From assembly GCA_023386155.1 (NCBI GenBank), contig JAEWKH010000066.1:1-64000 (forward strand): a stretch of 64,000 nt of DNA. The letters run 5' to 3'. Both the position numbers and the translations under genes were made by a program. The notes below the pieces were generated by a model, which saw only the letters and a list, made by a program, of their open reading frames with translations, had not been told where the DNA came from and did not search any database. Source of the DNA: Pseudomonadota bacterium. GTDB taxonomy: Bacteria; Pseudomonadota; Alphaproteobacteria; Rhizobiales; Beijerinckiaceae. Below, in pieces: positions 8,611 through 15,892 of this stretch; positions within the stretch are counted from its first letter, which is position 1; each line of letters begins with the position of its first letter.

Positions 8611-8889
8611 TCAACCGTCAAGAGCGGTGAGGATATCTTGTTCCACGACCTCATCCAGAGGTTTTGCCACTTTCAACGCCCTGGTCTTCCGGCCCGGCTC
8701 CATCACCAGGATCACGGTCTCGATTCCCGGGCAGCCGGGATCGTTGCAGGCGATCTCGTTGACCGCGAAGGCCGTGTCCGGCGAGGCCCGAAGGGCCGCG
8801 CGGGCCATGTCCTTCACCCGGTCGACGGCCTGCTTGTCGGGCTTCGGCAGGCCGAACGAGCCTCTCAGGAAAGCGCCGAACAGGGCCAT
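8611..8889 (-). CDS. Conserved hypothetical protein with CNDPGCPG motif
   Basis: A 92-residue soluble protein starting MALFGAFLRGSFGL. The most striking element is NEIACNDPGCPGIETV (about residues 44-59), where two cysteines four residues apart could bind a metal. A basic stretch GRKTRALKVAKPLDEV follows, then an acidic C-terminus. I recognise it as a small conserved alphaproteobacterial type but not a named function. It begins eight bases after the WD40 gene and ends eleven bases before the DUF2937 start, so the three are one transcript. The company of a CobW GTPase and zinc transporter makes a metal-related role plausible but unproven. Confidence 0.65.
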   Translation of the reverse strand: MALFGAFLRGSFGLPKPDKQAVDRVKDMARAALRASPDTAFAVNEIACNDPGCPGIETVILVMEPGRKTRALKVAKPLDEVVEQDILTALDG

Positions 8890-8897
8890 GGGCGATC

Positions 8898-9905
8898 TCA
8901 CGCGGGCAGGGTCAGAATGCCCGCCTGACCGTCCTCGCAGCCGAAGGCGAGGCGCCGGCCGGCCTTGTCCCAGGCCATGGCCGAAATCCCGCTGTCCTTG
9001 ACCGCCGGGCGCACCAGGAGCTCCGAGGCGTCGTTGAGGCGGATGAGCAGGATGCAGCCATCCTCGTAGCCGACCGCCAGCACATAGGTGTTGGGGTGGA
9101 ATGCCACGCGGCTGACCTTGGCGGGCCTGACGCCGCATTCCCGCGGGGCCTTGCCCATGGGGCCTTCCTTCGATTCGAAGGGCCAGATGATCGCCGCCTC
9201 GGCCCCGGAGGTGGCAAGCCACTTGCCGTCGCCCGACCAGGAGAAGGAGCGCGTCTTCGACGGGTAGCCGCTCATGCGCATGTGGCCCTTGTCGGGAACG
9301 AGGCGCCAGCCGTGGAGGGCGTTCTCCTGCATGGAGGTCACCACGAAGCGGGCATCGGGCGACCAGGTGATGTCGAGATGCGAGCCCTTCCATTCCAGGG
9401 ATTCGGGCTTGGCCTCCACATTGGGGAACCAGAGCGTCGCGCCGTTGTAGTGGGAGATCGCCAGCCGGTAGCCCTTGGGCGCGAAGGCGAGGCCGCGGGC
9501 CGCGGAGGGAACCTCAAGGGTCCTCTCGCGCCCCTTGTCGTCCCGGGCGACGACCCGCTTGCCGGCCCCATAGGCGAAGGCGCCGCCGGCATTGACCGCG
9601 AGCGAGTCGATCCAGGCGCCCTTGGCCTCGGCCAGGGTCTTGGTCGAGCCGTCCGGGCCCGTGACGACGACACGGCCGTCGTCGCCGCCCGTGACGAAGC
9701 GCTCGCCGTCGCTCGCCGCGACCAGGATGCCCGCATCGGGATGGGCCTCGGCCCGGTGGGTCTCGCCGTCCTTGGCCAGCACAACGCCGCCGTCGCCGAG
9801 GCCGAAGGCCGCCGTGCCTTTCAGCCAGCCGATGGCCGTGACATGCGCGCCCGTGTCGAGCGGCGCGACGTTCTGGGTGAGAGATGGAGCGGTTCCGGAA
9901 CTCAT
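8898..9905 (-). CDS. Cytoplasmic WD40 repeat protein
   Basis: A 335-residue protein made of about seven WD40-like beta-propeller repeats. Recurrent units are VTAIGWLKGTAAFGLGDG, RGLAFAPKGYRLAISHYNG, LDITWSPDARFVVTSM, TRSFSWSGDGKWLATSG, VSRVAFHPNTYVLAVGY and ISAMAWDKAGRRLAFGC. No signal peptide or membrane segment is present, so it is cytosolic, unlike the periplasmic zinc chaperone AztD, which also has a propeller fold. The start at MSSGTAPS is preferred over a 15-residue extension. It is the first gene of a three-gene unit, separated from the upstream CobW gene by a family A repeat. The likely role is a scaffold in metal homeostasis, inferred only from neighbours. Confidence 0.8.
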   Translation of the reverse strand: MSSGTAPSLTQNVAPLDTGAHVTAIGWLKGTAAFGLGDGGVVLAKDGETHRAEAHPDAGILVAASDGERFVTGGDDGRVVVTGPDGSTKTLAEAKGAWIDSLAVNAGGAFAYGAGKRVVARDDKGRERTLEVPSAARGLAFAPKGYRLAISHYNGATLWFPNVEAKPESLEWKGSHLDITWSPDARFVVTSMQENALHGWRLVPDKGHMRMSGYPSKTRSFSWSGDGKWLATSGAEAAIIWPFESKEGPMGKAPRECGVRPAKVSRVAFHPNTYVLAVGYEDGCILLIRLNDASELLVRPAVKDSGISAMAWDKAGRRLAFGCEDGQAGILTLPA

Positions 9906-9979
9906 CGATGCGATCCCTTTCGCGGGAGCGATAGCACAAATTTCAGCCACGCTGTCATCATCGATGAGGCGCTCCGTTT

Positions 9980-10137
9980 TTCCCTCCCCCTTGCGGGGAG
10001 GGGTAGGGGTGGGGGTGGTGCGACCGGGTGGGCGATAGATTCAGAGAAGCGCTGTAGCAGCCTTGAGTGTCGGCCTTCCAACGCAGCACTCCGACTTTCC
10101 AACCCCACCCTCAATCCCTCCCAGCAAGAGGGAGGGA
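9980..10137. repeat. Dispersed repeat, family A (copy 3)
   Basis: CCCTCCCCCTTGCGGGGAGGGG at the left end and CAATCCCTCCCAGCAAGAGGGAGGG at the right end are related inverted blocks (each is quoted here as a short self-complementary hairpin around TTGCG or AGCAAG). Between them are GGGGTGGGGGTGGTGC and CAACCCCACCC. It separates the CobW gene from the WD40 gene and may decide whether they are cotranscribed. Confidence 0.65.
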
Positions 10138-10147
10138 AGAAAGCGCT

Positions 10148-11110
10148 TTACGCCGCGCAGGCCAGGAAGCCTTCCCGGATCGCCTTCTCGTTCAGGTCGC
10201 GGCCGATGAAGACCACCTTCGAGGTGTGCTTCTCGCCCGGCTTCCACTCGCCCTGCACGTCGCCGTCCAGGATCATGTGGACGCCCTGGAAGACGAAGCG
10301 CTTCGGCTCGTTCGGGAATGCCACGATGCCCTTGCAGCGCAGGATGTTCGGGCCCTCGACCTGAGTGAGGTTCGAGATCCACGGCATGAACTTCTCCGGA
10401 TCCACCTCGCCATCGAGATGCACGGCGACGGACTGCATCTCCTCGTCGTGATGGTGATGATGGCCTTCCTCCAGGAAGTCCGGCTCGAGCTCGATGATGC
10501 GGTCGAGGTCGAAGGCCTTGCGGTCGAGCACCTCGGAGATCGGAATGGCCGCGTTCTGCGTGCGGTGGATCTTCGCATAGGGATTGATGGCGCGGATGCG
10601 CCCCTCGACGTCGCTCAGTTCCTGTTCGTTCACGAGGTCGATCTTGTTGAGGATGATCACGTCCGCGAAGGCGATCTGGTTCTTGGCCTCGGGCGCATCC
10701 TTCAGGCGGTCGGACAGCCACTTGGCATCGGCCACCGTCACCACGGCGTCGAGGCGCGCGGCGTCGGACACGTCCTGGTCCATGAAGAAGGTCTGGGCCA
10801 CGGGGGCGGGGTCCGCAAGGCCCGTGGTCTCGACGATGATGGCGTCGAACTTGCCCTTGCGCTTCATCAGCCCGTCGAGGATGCGGATCAGGTCGCCGCG
10901 CACGGTGCAGCAGATGCACCCGTTGTTCATCTCGAACACTTCCTCGTCGGCGCCGACGACGAGTTCGTTGTCGATGCCGATCTCGCCGAACTCGTTGACG
11001 ATCACGGCGTATTTCTTGCCGTGCTGTTCGGTGAGGATGCGGTTGAGAAGGGTGGTCTTGCCGGCGCCGAGATAGCCTGTGAGGACGGTGACGGGAATCT
11101 TGTCGGTCAT
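10148..11110 (-). CDS. CobW/COG0523 family zinc-type GTPase metallochaperone
   Basis: A 320-residue cytosolic P-loop GTPase of the G3E/COG0523 family, whose members insert or deliver metals; zinc-regulated members (ZigA/ZNG1) work under zinc limitation. Walker A is GYLGAGKTTLL (residues 12-22), the family metal site is GCICC (residues 64-68), and NKID is the guanine-specificity motif. A histidine run (GHHHHHDEE, about residue 222) adds metal binding, and a CobW C-terminal domain follows. ATG at 11110 matches the usual MTDKIPVTVLTG start but lacks a near ribosome site. A TTG at 11125 has GGAGG seven bases upstream, inside the adjoining repeat. It lies just downstream of AztABC on the same strand, supporting a zinc rather than cobalamin role. 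Confidence 0.88.
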   Translation of the reverse strand: MTDKIPVTVLTGYLGAGKTTLLNRILTEQHGKKYAVIVNEFGEIGIDNELVVGADEEVFEMNNGCICCTVRGDLIRILDGLMKRKGKFDAIIVETTGLADPAPVAQTFFMDQDVSDAARLDAVVTVADAKWLSDRLKDAPEAKNQIAFADVIILNKIDLVNEQELSDVEGRIRAINPYAKIHRTQNAAIPISEVLDRKAFDLDRIIELEPDFLEEGHHHHHDEEMQSVAVHLDGEVDPEKFMPWISNLTQVEGPNILRCKGIVAFPNEPKRFVFQGVHMILDGDVQGEWKPGEKHTSKVVFIGRDLNEKAIREGFLACAA

Positions 11111-11127
11111 CGGATGGGTCCGCAACG

Positions 11128-11322
11128 TTCATCCTCCCCTTGAGGGGGAGGATCGGCCGAACAGGCCGAGGTGGGGTGGAAACACCAAGCTGGGTGAGGT
11201 CGCGCTGCCACCCCACCCCGGAGCGCTTACGCACTCCGACCCTCCCCCATGCAAGCCGGGTGTTCCCGGTTTGCACGGATACCGGATCTTGGGAACACCC
11301 AAGATCCGTGGGAGGGTGGCTT
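11128..11322. repeat. Dispersed repeat, family A (copy 4) with nested palindromes
   Basis: CATCCTCCCCTTGAGGGGGAGGATC forms a near-perfect hairpin at the left end (arms ATCCTCCCC and GGGGGAGGAT). A pair of hairpins at the right end is built from GCAAGCCGGG/CCCGGTTTGC and CGGATCTTGGG/CCCAAGATCCG. The inner part, CGAGGTGGGGTGG...CCACCCCACCCCGG, is also dyadic. It fills the whole gap between aztC and the CobW gene. Confidence 0.75.
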
Positions 11323-12252
11323 TCAGCTCGATAGAGCCGCGCTGAAAGCCCTTATATTGTGTCTCATCATGTCAATGTAAGTGCCGGCTGGGCCGTTCGG
11401 CTCCGAGAGCGCGTCGGAATAGACCTTGGCCCCGATCCTGGCGCCCGTTTCCTTGGCGATGCGCTCCATCAGGCGGGCATCGGAGACGTTCTCCACGAAA
11501 ACGGCCGCGATGGCCTCGCGCCTGATCTGCTGGATGATCCGGGCCACGTCCCTGGCGGAGGCCTCCGATTCGGTCGAGACGCCCTGGGGCGCGACGAAGT
11601 CGATCCCATAGGCGTCCTCGAAATAGCGGAAGGCGTCGTGGGAGGTGATGATCCGGCGGCGTTCGGGCGGGATCTTGGCGACAAGGCCCTTCACCTCCGC
11701 CTCCAGCCCGTCGAGCTGCCCGAGATAGGAGGCGGCATTGGCCTCGTAGGTGGCCTTGCCCGCCTCATCGGCGGCGATCAGGGCGTCGCGGATATTGGCA
11801 ACGTAGAGCTTCGCATTGCCGATGCTCTGCCAGGCGTGCGGATCGGCTCCGCCGTGATGGTGCCCGTGTCCATTCCCGTGGCCTTCCTCGCCGCTCTCAA
11901 GAGGCTTCACGCCCCTGGCGGCCTCGATCTTCACGGCCTTGGTGCCGGAGGATTTCACGAGGCGGTCGATCCAGCCCTCGAATTTCAGGCCGTTGGTGAA
12001 GACGATCCTGGCTTCGGTCAGGCGCCGCCCGTCGGCGGGCGTCGGGGAATAGACATGGGCGTCGCCGTTCGGGCCGACGAGGGTCGTGACCTCGACGCGC
12101 TCGCCGCCGACATTGCGCACCATGTCGCCGAGGATCGAGAAGGTGGCGACCACCTTCAGCCTGCCGGCACTCTGGGCGGCCACAGGCAGGGACGATACGG
12201 CAAGGGAGAGGCATCCTGCCAAAAGGGATACGGCAGCTCTTCGCGTCAGCAT
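11323..12252 (-). CDS. aztC: Zinc ABC transporter substrate-binding protein (AztC/ZnuA type)
   Basis: A 309-residue periplasmic cluster A-I binding protein that captures zinc and passes it to the permease. A signal peptide (MLTRRAAVSLLAGCLSLAV..., ending near VAAQ) opens it. The metal-ligand regions are VGPNGDAHVYSPTPAD (His about residue 66), ADPHAW (His about 141), SHDAFRYFEDAYG and a late Asp in VYSDALSEP. A histidine-rich loop GHGNGHGHHHGGADPH (about residues 125-140) marks zinc rather than manganese specificity. It is the last gene of the operon, 24 bases after the permease. ZnuA is the alternative name. AztC is preferred because all three genes are codirectional in ATPase-permease-receptor order. 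Confidence 0.92.
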   Translation of the reverse strand: MLTRRAAVSLLAGCLSLAVSSLPVAAQSAGRLKVVATFSILGDMVRNVGGERVEVTTLVGPNGDAHVYSPTPADGRRLTEARIVFTNGLKFEGWIDRLVKSSGTKAVKIEAARGVKPLESGEEGHGNGHGHHHGGADPHAWQSIGNAKLYVANIRDALIAADEAGKATYEANAASYLGQLDGLEAEVKGLVAKIPPERRRIITSHDAFRYFEDAYGIDFVAPQGVSTESEASARDVARIIQQIRREAIAAVFVENVSDARLMERIAKETGARIGAKVYSDALSEPNGPAGTYIDMMRHNIRAFSAALSS

Positions 12253-12276
12253 GGGTCTCGATCCTTGTGAAGGAGG

Positions 12277-13143
12277 TCAGGCTTCCAGGTGCCTGCCGGG
12301 CCAAGCGAGCCACAGCAGGCCGCCCTCGCGCCCGAGCGCGAGGGAAATCACATAGACGGCGCCGGCCGAGAGGATGATCGCCGGCCCTGCGGGCAGTTCC
12401 GCATGGTAGGACAGCAGCAGGCCGCTCAATCCCGAGCCGATGCCGATGACGACCGAGACCAGCATCATCATGGTGATGTCGCTGGTCCAGAAGCGGGAAG
12501 CGGCGGCGGGCAGCATCATCATGCCGACGGCCAGCAGGGTTCCGAGCGCATGGAACCCGCCAACGAGGTTCATGACCACGAGCCCGAGGAAGATCAGATG
12601 CGTCGGCGTGCCGGCGTTGCTCACCGAGCGCAGGAAGATCGGATCCACGCATTCGAGCACGAGCGGGCGGTAGAGCGCCGCGAGCGCCAGAACCGTGATG
12701 GTGGAGATGGAGGCGAGCAGCAGCAGCGTGTTGTCGTCCAGCGCCAGGACGGTGCCGAAGAGCACGTGCAGCAGGTCCACGTTCGAGCCGCGCAGCGACA
12801 CGATGGTGACGCCGAGCGCCAGGGACAGCAGGTAGAAGGCCGCCAGCGACGCATCCTCCTTCAGGGAGGTGAACCGGGACACGAGGCCCGCCGCCACCGC
12901 GACGACGACGCCCGCGAACAAGCCGCCGACGGTCATGGCCGGCAGCGAGAGCCCGGCGACGAGATAGCCGATGGCGGCGCCGGGCAGGATCGCGTGGGCC
13001 ATGGCATCGCCGGTCAGGCTCATGCGGCGCAGCATCAGGAAGACCCCGACGGGGCCGCCGCCCAGGGCGATGGCGATCACGCCCACGAGGGCGCGCTGCA
13101 TGAACTCGAATTCCGCGAACGGCGTGTAGAACAGGTCGAGCAT
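12277..13143 (-). CDS. aztB: Zinc ABC transporter permease (AztB/ZnuB type)
   Basis: A 288-residue inner-membrane permease of the ABC-3 family with about eight or nine hydrophobic segments. Characteristic pieces are RRMSLTGDAMAHAILPGAAIGYL (near residues 39-61), the segment before GVTIVSLRGSNVDLLHVLFG, and GTLLAVGMMMLPAAASRF. It forms the channel through which AztC-delivered zinc enters. It begins 12 bases after the ATPase stop, so the two are surely cotranslated from one message. No irregularities are seen. Confidence 0.92.
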   Translation of the reverse strand: MLDLFYTPFAEFEFMQRALVGVIAIALGGGPVGVFLMLRRMSLTGDAMAHAILPGAAIGYLVAGLSLPAMTVGGLFAGVVVAVAAGLVSRFTSLKEDASLAAFYLLSLALGVTIVSLRGSNVDLLHVLFGTVLALDDNTLLLLASISTITVLALAALYRPLVLECVDPIFLRSVSNAGTPTHLIFLGLVVMNLVGGFHALGTLLAVGMMMLPAAASRFWTSDITMMMLVSVVIGIGSGLSGLLLSYHAELPAGPAIILSAGAVYVISLALGREGGLLWLAWPGRHLEA

Positions 13144-13155
13144 GAACGGGCGTCC

Positions 13156-13902
13156 TTACGCAACGTTGCGGTGGCAGACATCCGCGTGCGGATCGTAGGC
13201 CTCGACCATGCGCCGGGCCTTCAGGAGGTTCTCCGCGTTCAGCACGTCCAAGGTCTCGCCCCAGGCCACGGGCTCGCGGGCGATCAGCAGGGTCTGCGGG
13301 AAGGTGCGCCTGACCATGTCGAGATCGTGCAGCACCGCGACCACGGTACGGGATTCGGCATGCCAGCGGCGGACGAGATCGAGCAGATCGGCCGTGGTCT
13401 TGGCGTCGATGGCGGTGAAGGGCTCGTCGAGCAGGATCACGGGAGCGTCCTGCAGGAGGAGGCGCGCGAAGAGCGCCCGCTGCATCTGTCCGCCCGACAG
13501 GGTCGAGATCGGCCGACGCTCGAAGCCGGTGAGGCCCACGGCCGCCAGCGCCTGCTCGACCCTGGCGCAGTCGCGCCGGGAAATGCCGCCGAAGAGGCCG
13601 GACCGGGACCAGAGGCCCATGGCCACGAGATCGTAGACCGAGAGCGGGAAGGACCGATCGATTTCGGCCGCCTGGGGCAGATAGGCGATGCCGGAGGATC
13701 CTTTCAGGCGGATATGGCCCTCGAGCGGCTTCAGCGTGCCGACGATGCCCTTGAGAAGGGTCGACTTGCCGGCTCCGTTGGGCCCGACCACGGCCATCAG
13801 GCTGCCGGCGGGAATCTCGCCGTCGAGGTGATGCACGGCGGGCCTGCGGCCGTAGCCCAGGGTCACCTCATCGAAACGGATGGCGGCCGATGCTGCGGAC
13901 AT
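13156..13902 (-). CDS. aztA: Zinc ABC transporter ATP-binding protein (AztA/ZnuC type)
   Basis: A 248-residue cytosolic ATPase that powers the zinc importer. Walker A is GPNGAGKST (residues 40-48), the Q-loop is at YLPQAAEID, the signature is LSGGQMQR, Walker B is VILLDEP, and the switch histidine is in VLHDLDMV, so all catalytic motifs are intact. The C-terminus ends YDPHADVCHRNVA, with a histidine-cysteine-histidine pattern that might sense metal. The ATG lies three bases after the stop of the His-rich microprotein gene upstream, indicating translational coupling. Confidence 0.93.
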   Translation of the reverse strand: MSAASAAIRFDEVTLGYGRRPAVHHLDGEIPAGSLMAVVGPNGAGKSTLLKGIVGTLKPLEGHIRLKGSSGIAYLPQAAEIDRSFPLSVYDLVAMGLWSRSGLFGGISRRDCARVEQALAAVGLTGFERRPISTLSGGQMQRALFARLLLQDAPVILLDEPFTAIDAKTTADLLDLVRRWHAESRTVVAVLHDLDMVRRTFPQTLLIAREPVAWGETLDVLNAENLLKARRMVEAYDPHADVCHRNVA

Positions 13903-13905
13903 GCG

Positions 13906-14067
13906 TTACCCCGTCACCCCGAAAACCAGCAGCCACAGGCCCGCCAGCAGGACGGCCGCTCCCGCCAGGCGTTGCCCGACCGAAAGGCGAAGCAGCGAGA
14001 AGGGCGGAGTCGCGGGGACCGCCCGGTGCTCATGACTATGATGATGGTGGTGGTGACCATGTGACAT
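13906..14067 (-). CDS. Histidine-rich single-span microprotein of the zinc operon
   Basis: A 53-residue open frame too short for most gene finders. It opens MSHGHHHHHHSHEH, with nine histidines in the first 14 residues, continues with a basic linker (RLSVGQRLAG) and ends in one hydrophobic span (LAGAAVLLAGLWLLVFGVTG). Its TAA is three bases before the aztA ATG, so it would head the aztABC operon. By composition it should sit in the inner membrane with a metal-binding tail. A buffer or hand-over protein for zinc near the permease is the obvious inference. Support is the position, the coding-like composition and the coupling. Weak points are the poor ribosome site (AGGTGG only two bases away) and the lack of any homology test. 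Confidence 0.6.
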   Translation of the reverse strand: MSHGHHHHHHSHEHRAVPATPPFSLLRLSVGQRLAGAAVLLAGLWLLVFGVTG

Positions 14068-14103
14068 GGCCACCTACATAGACCGGTTCGAGACCGATTT
14101 CCA

Positions 14104-14129
14104 GGGGCGTATAGTATTTTATACGCCCC
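14104..14129. promoter_or_regulatory. Perfect AT-cored dyad before the zinc operon (candidate Zur operator)
   Basis: GGGGCGTATA (14104-14113) and TATACGCCCC (14120-14129) are perfect 10-base arms around GTATTT. The dyad lies 37 bases upstream of the His-rich microprotein start and 30 bases after the stop of the preceding gene. Zur sites of alphaproteobacteria are AT-cored dyads with TATA half-sites, so a Zur operator fits. No T-run follows on either strand, which argues against a terminator for the upstream opg gene, though the stem could still act so. Confidence 0.5.
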
Positions 14130-14158
14130 ACTCAAGCTCATGGTTTATAGGCGATATC

Positions 14159-15748
14159 TCAGAACGTCGGATGGTACTGGTAGAGCCAGGTTTCGCTTAA
14201 GACCTCGTTCCCGTTGCGCAGGTAGCAGCGCATCTCCACCGGCTCGGTCCCGGTGACCGTCAGGTCGAACTGGGTTCGCCAGTGGCCGGGCACGTTGTTG
14301 GGCACGGCTTCGGTGAGGATGTTCGAGAACTCGCCGCGAGAGGCGGTCAGGACGGGCTTGGGAATCACGCCGCTCGGCAGCCGGGTCAGGGGCTGGCCGA
14401 TGAACTCCACCATGAATTTGCGCACGCCCTTCGGCCGGGCGGTGCCGGCCTGCCCGCCATTGCCCAGGCGGGTGGCGACCACCCGGGCGAGCGGGGTCGG
14501 ATAGGGCTCCTCCGCCGACCAGTGCATGCGGTAGCGCAGCTCGATGGCCTGTCCGGCGCGCACCGGGTCCGCCGGCACCCACATGGCCACGACGTTGTCG
14601 TGGATCTCGTCGTCGGTCGGGATCTCGACGAGCTGAATGAAGCCCCGGCCCCAGATGCCCTGCGGCTCGATCCAGAGGGACGGGCGGCGGTCGTAATAGA
14701 CGCCGTCGAGATAATGGTCGAAGTTCCGGTCGCGCTGCAGCAGGCCGAAACCCTTGGGGTTCTCGTCGGTGAAGGCCGAGGTGATGATGCGCGGCGGGTT
14801 GTTGAGCGGGCGCCAGATCCGCTCGCCGGCCCCCGTCCACATGGCGAGCCCGTCCGAATCGTGGATCTCGGGCCGCCAGTCGATGGCGGTGGTCTTCGCC
14901 TTTTCCGAGTACCAGTACATGGAGGTCAGGGGCGCGAGGCCGAGGCGGCTCACGTCCTGGCGCATGTAGACCGCGGCGTCGATGTCCATGATGACCGCGG
15001 CCGCCCGCTGCATGACGAAGCGGTAGGCACCGGCGACGCTGGGGCCGTCGAGCAGGGCATAGACCGTGACCGTGTTCGAGCCCGGCTGCGGGGTCTCGAA
15101 ATAGACATGGGTGAAGTCCGGGAACTCCTCATTCTTCCCGAAGACGGCCACGTCCACGGCCAGGCCGCGGGCCGAGAGGCCATACTGGAAGAGCTCGCCG
15201 ATGGCCCGGAAATAGGAGGCGCCCAGGAAGGCGACCCAGTCGTTCTTGCGCCAGTCGAGCTTGCCGTTGCGGGCCTCCTGGAAGCGGAAGCCGGCAAAGC
15301 CGGAATTGTCTGGCAGCTTCCGGGCCGGGGAATCGGCCGGCATGTCGAAATAGTCGCTGTCGTAGACGATCTCGCGGGCCTGCCCGCCCTCGACCACGTG
15401 CATGCGCACCGGCTTCTGGAAGAAGCGTCCGAGATGGAAGAAGGTGACCGGGAACTCGCTGGGGCCGTTGGCCCAGAGCGCCAGATCGGTCCTGAAGCGG
15501 ATCTTCCCGTGGGCGTCGTAGTCGATCTGGTACAGAATTTCGGGCGAGGGGCTCTGGGGCGCCACATAGGCCGAGCGCGCCATGCCCTGGGCCCGCTTCT
15601 TCAGGTCCTCGAACGAAAAGGGGGAAGCAATTCCCATTTTCAGGCCCTGCTGCGCCAGCGCCTGGCCGGAAAAGCCTTGCGCCGCAAGGGCGGCCGTAGC
15701 GGTTGCGGTTTGGAGGAACTGGCGGCGATTGATCATGGATGAGCGCAT
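14159..15748 (-). CDS. opgD: Glucan biosynthesis protein, OpgD/OpgG family, second paralogue
   Basis: A 529-residue MdoG-family protein with a Tat signal (INRRQFLQTATATAALAAQGF) followed by an ALAQQG cleavage region. The same blocks as in the protein at 450-2021 appear in the same order: FSFEDLKKRAQGMARSAY, LGASYFRAIGELFQYGLSAR, EIHDSDGLAMWTGAGERIWRP, GFGLLQRDRNFDHYLDG and ELRYRMHW. It acts on periplasmic beta-glucans. The start is uncertain: ATG at 15748 (MRSSMINRRQ) is used, 15736 is equally possible, and a GTG at 15769 would lengthen the n-region. No good ribosome site marks any of these. The strand and the dyad downstream separate it from the zinc operon. Confidence 0.87.
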   Translation of the reverse strand: MRSSMINRRQFLQTATATAALAAQGFSGQALAQQGLKMGIASPFSFEDLKKRAQGMARSAYVAPQSPSPEILYQIDYDAHGKIRFRTDLALWANGPSEFPVTFFHLGRFFQKPVRMHVVEGGQAREIVYDSDYFDMPADSPARKLPDNSGFAGFRFQEARNGKLDWRKNDWVAFLGASYFRAIGELFQYGLSARGLAVDVAVFGKNEEFPDFTHVYFETPQPGSNTVTVYALLDGPSVAGAYRFVMQRAAAVIMDIDAAVYMRQDVSRLGLAPLTSMYWYSEKAKTTAIDWRPEIHDSDGLAMWTGAGERIWRPLNNPPRIITSAFTDENPKGFGLLQRDRNFDHYLDGVYYDRRPSLWIEPQGIWGRGFIQLVEIPTDDEIHDNVVAMWVPADPVRAGQAIELRYRMHWSAEEPYPTPLARVVATRLGNGGQAGTARPKGVRKFMVEFIGQPLTRLPSGVIPKPVLTASRGEFSNILTEAVPNNVPGHWRTQFDLTVTGTEPVEMRCYLRNGNEVLSETWLYQYHPTF

Positions 15749-15892
15749 GGGTCTGTGGAAAGGACGCACCCCTACCGACCAAGGTGGCAGGATTAAGTCC
15801 CTCTTAGCCTCTTGAGAAATCTTCGTCAGCGGTCAAAGTAGCGCCACACACAGGCGCAGCGAACAACTGTGCCGTCAGATAGGGAGTACGCC

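Noticed and set aside
8898..9905. Identification of the WD40 protein as the zinc chaperone AztD
   Set aside because: AztD is periplasmic with a signal peptide; this protein has none and shows WD40-type repeats.
12289..14064. 591-codon plus-strand frame opposite the aztABC genes
   Set aside because: Composition is Gln/Glu/Asp/His-rich noise from reversed codons, while the minus strand has three genes with exact ABC motifs.
14104..14129. Intrinsic terminator of the opgD-like gene
   Set aside because: The stem is good, but no T-run follows on the minus strand, and the AT-rich centre and location suit an operator better. Not excluded.
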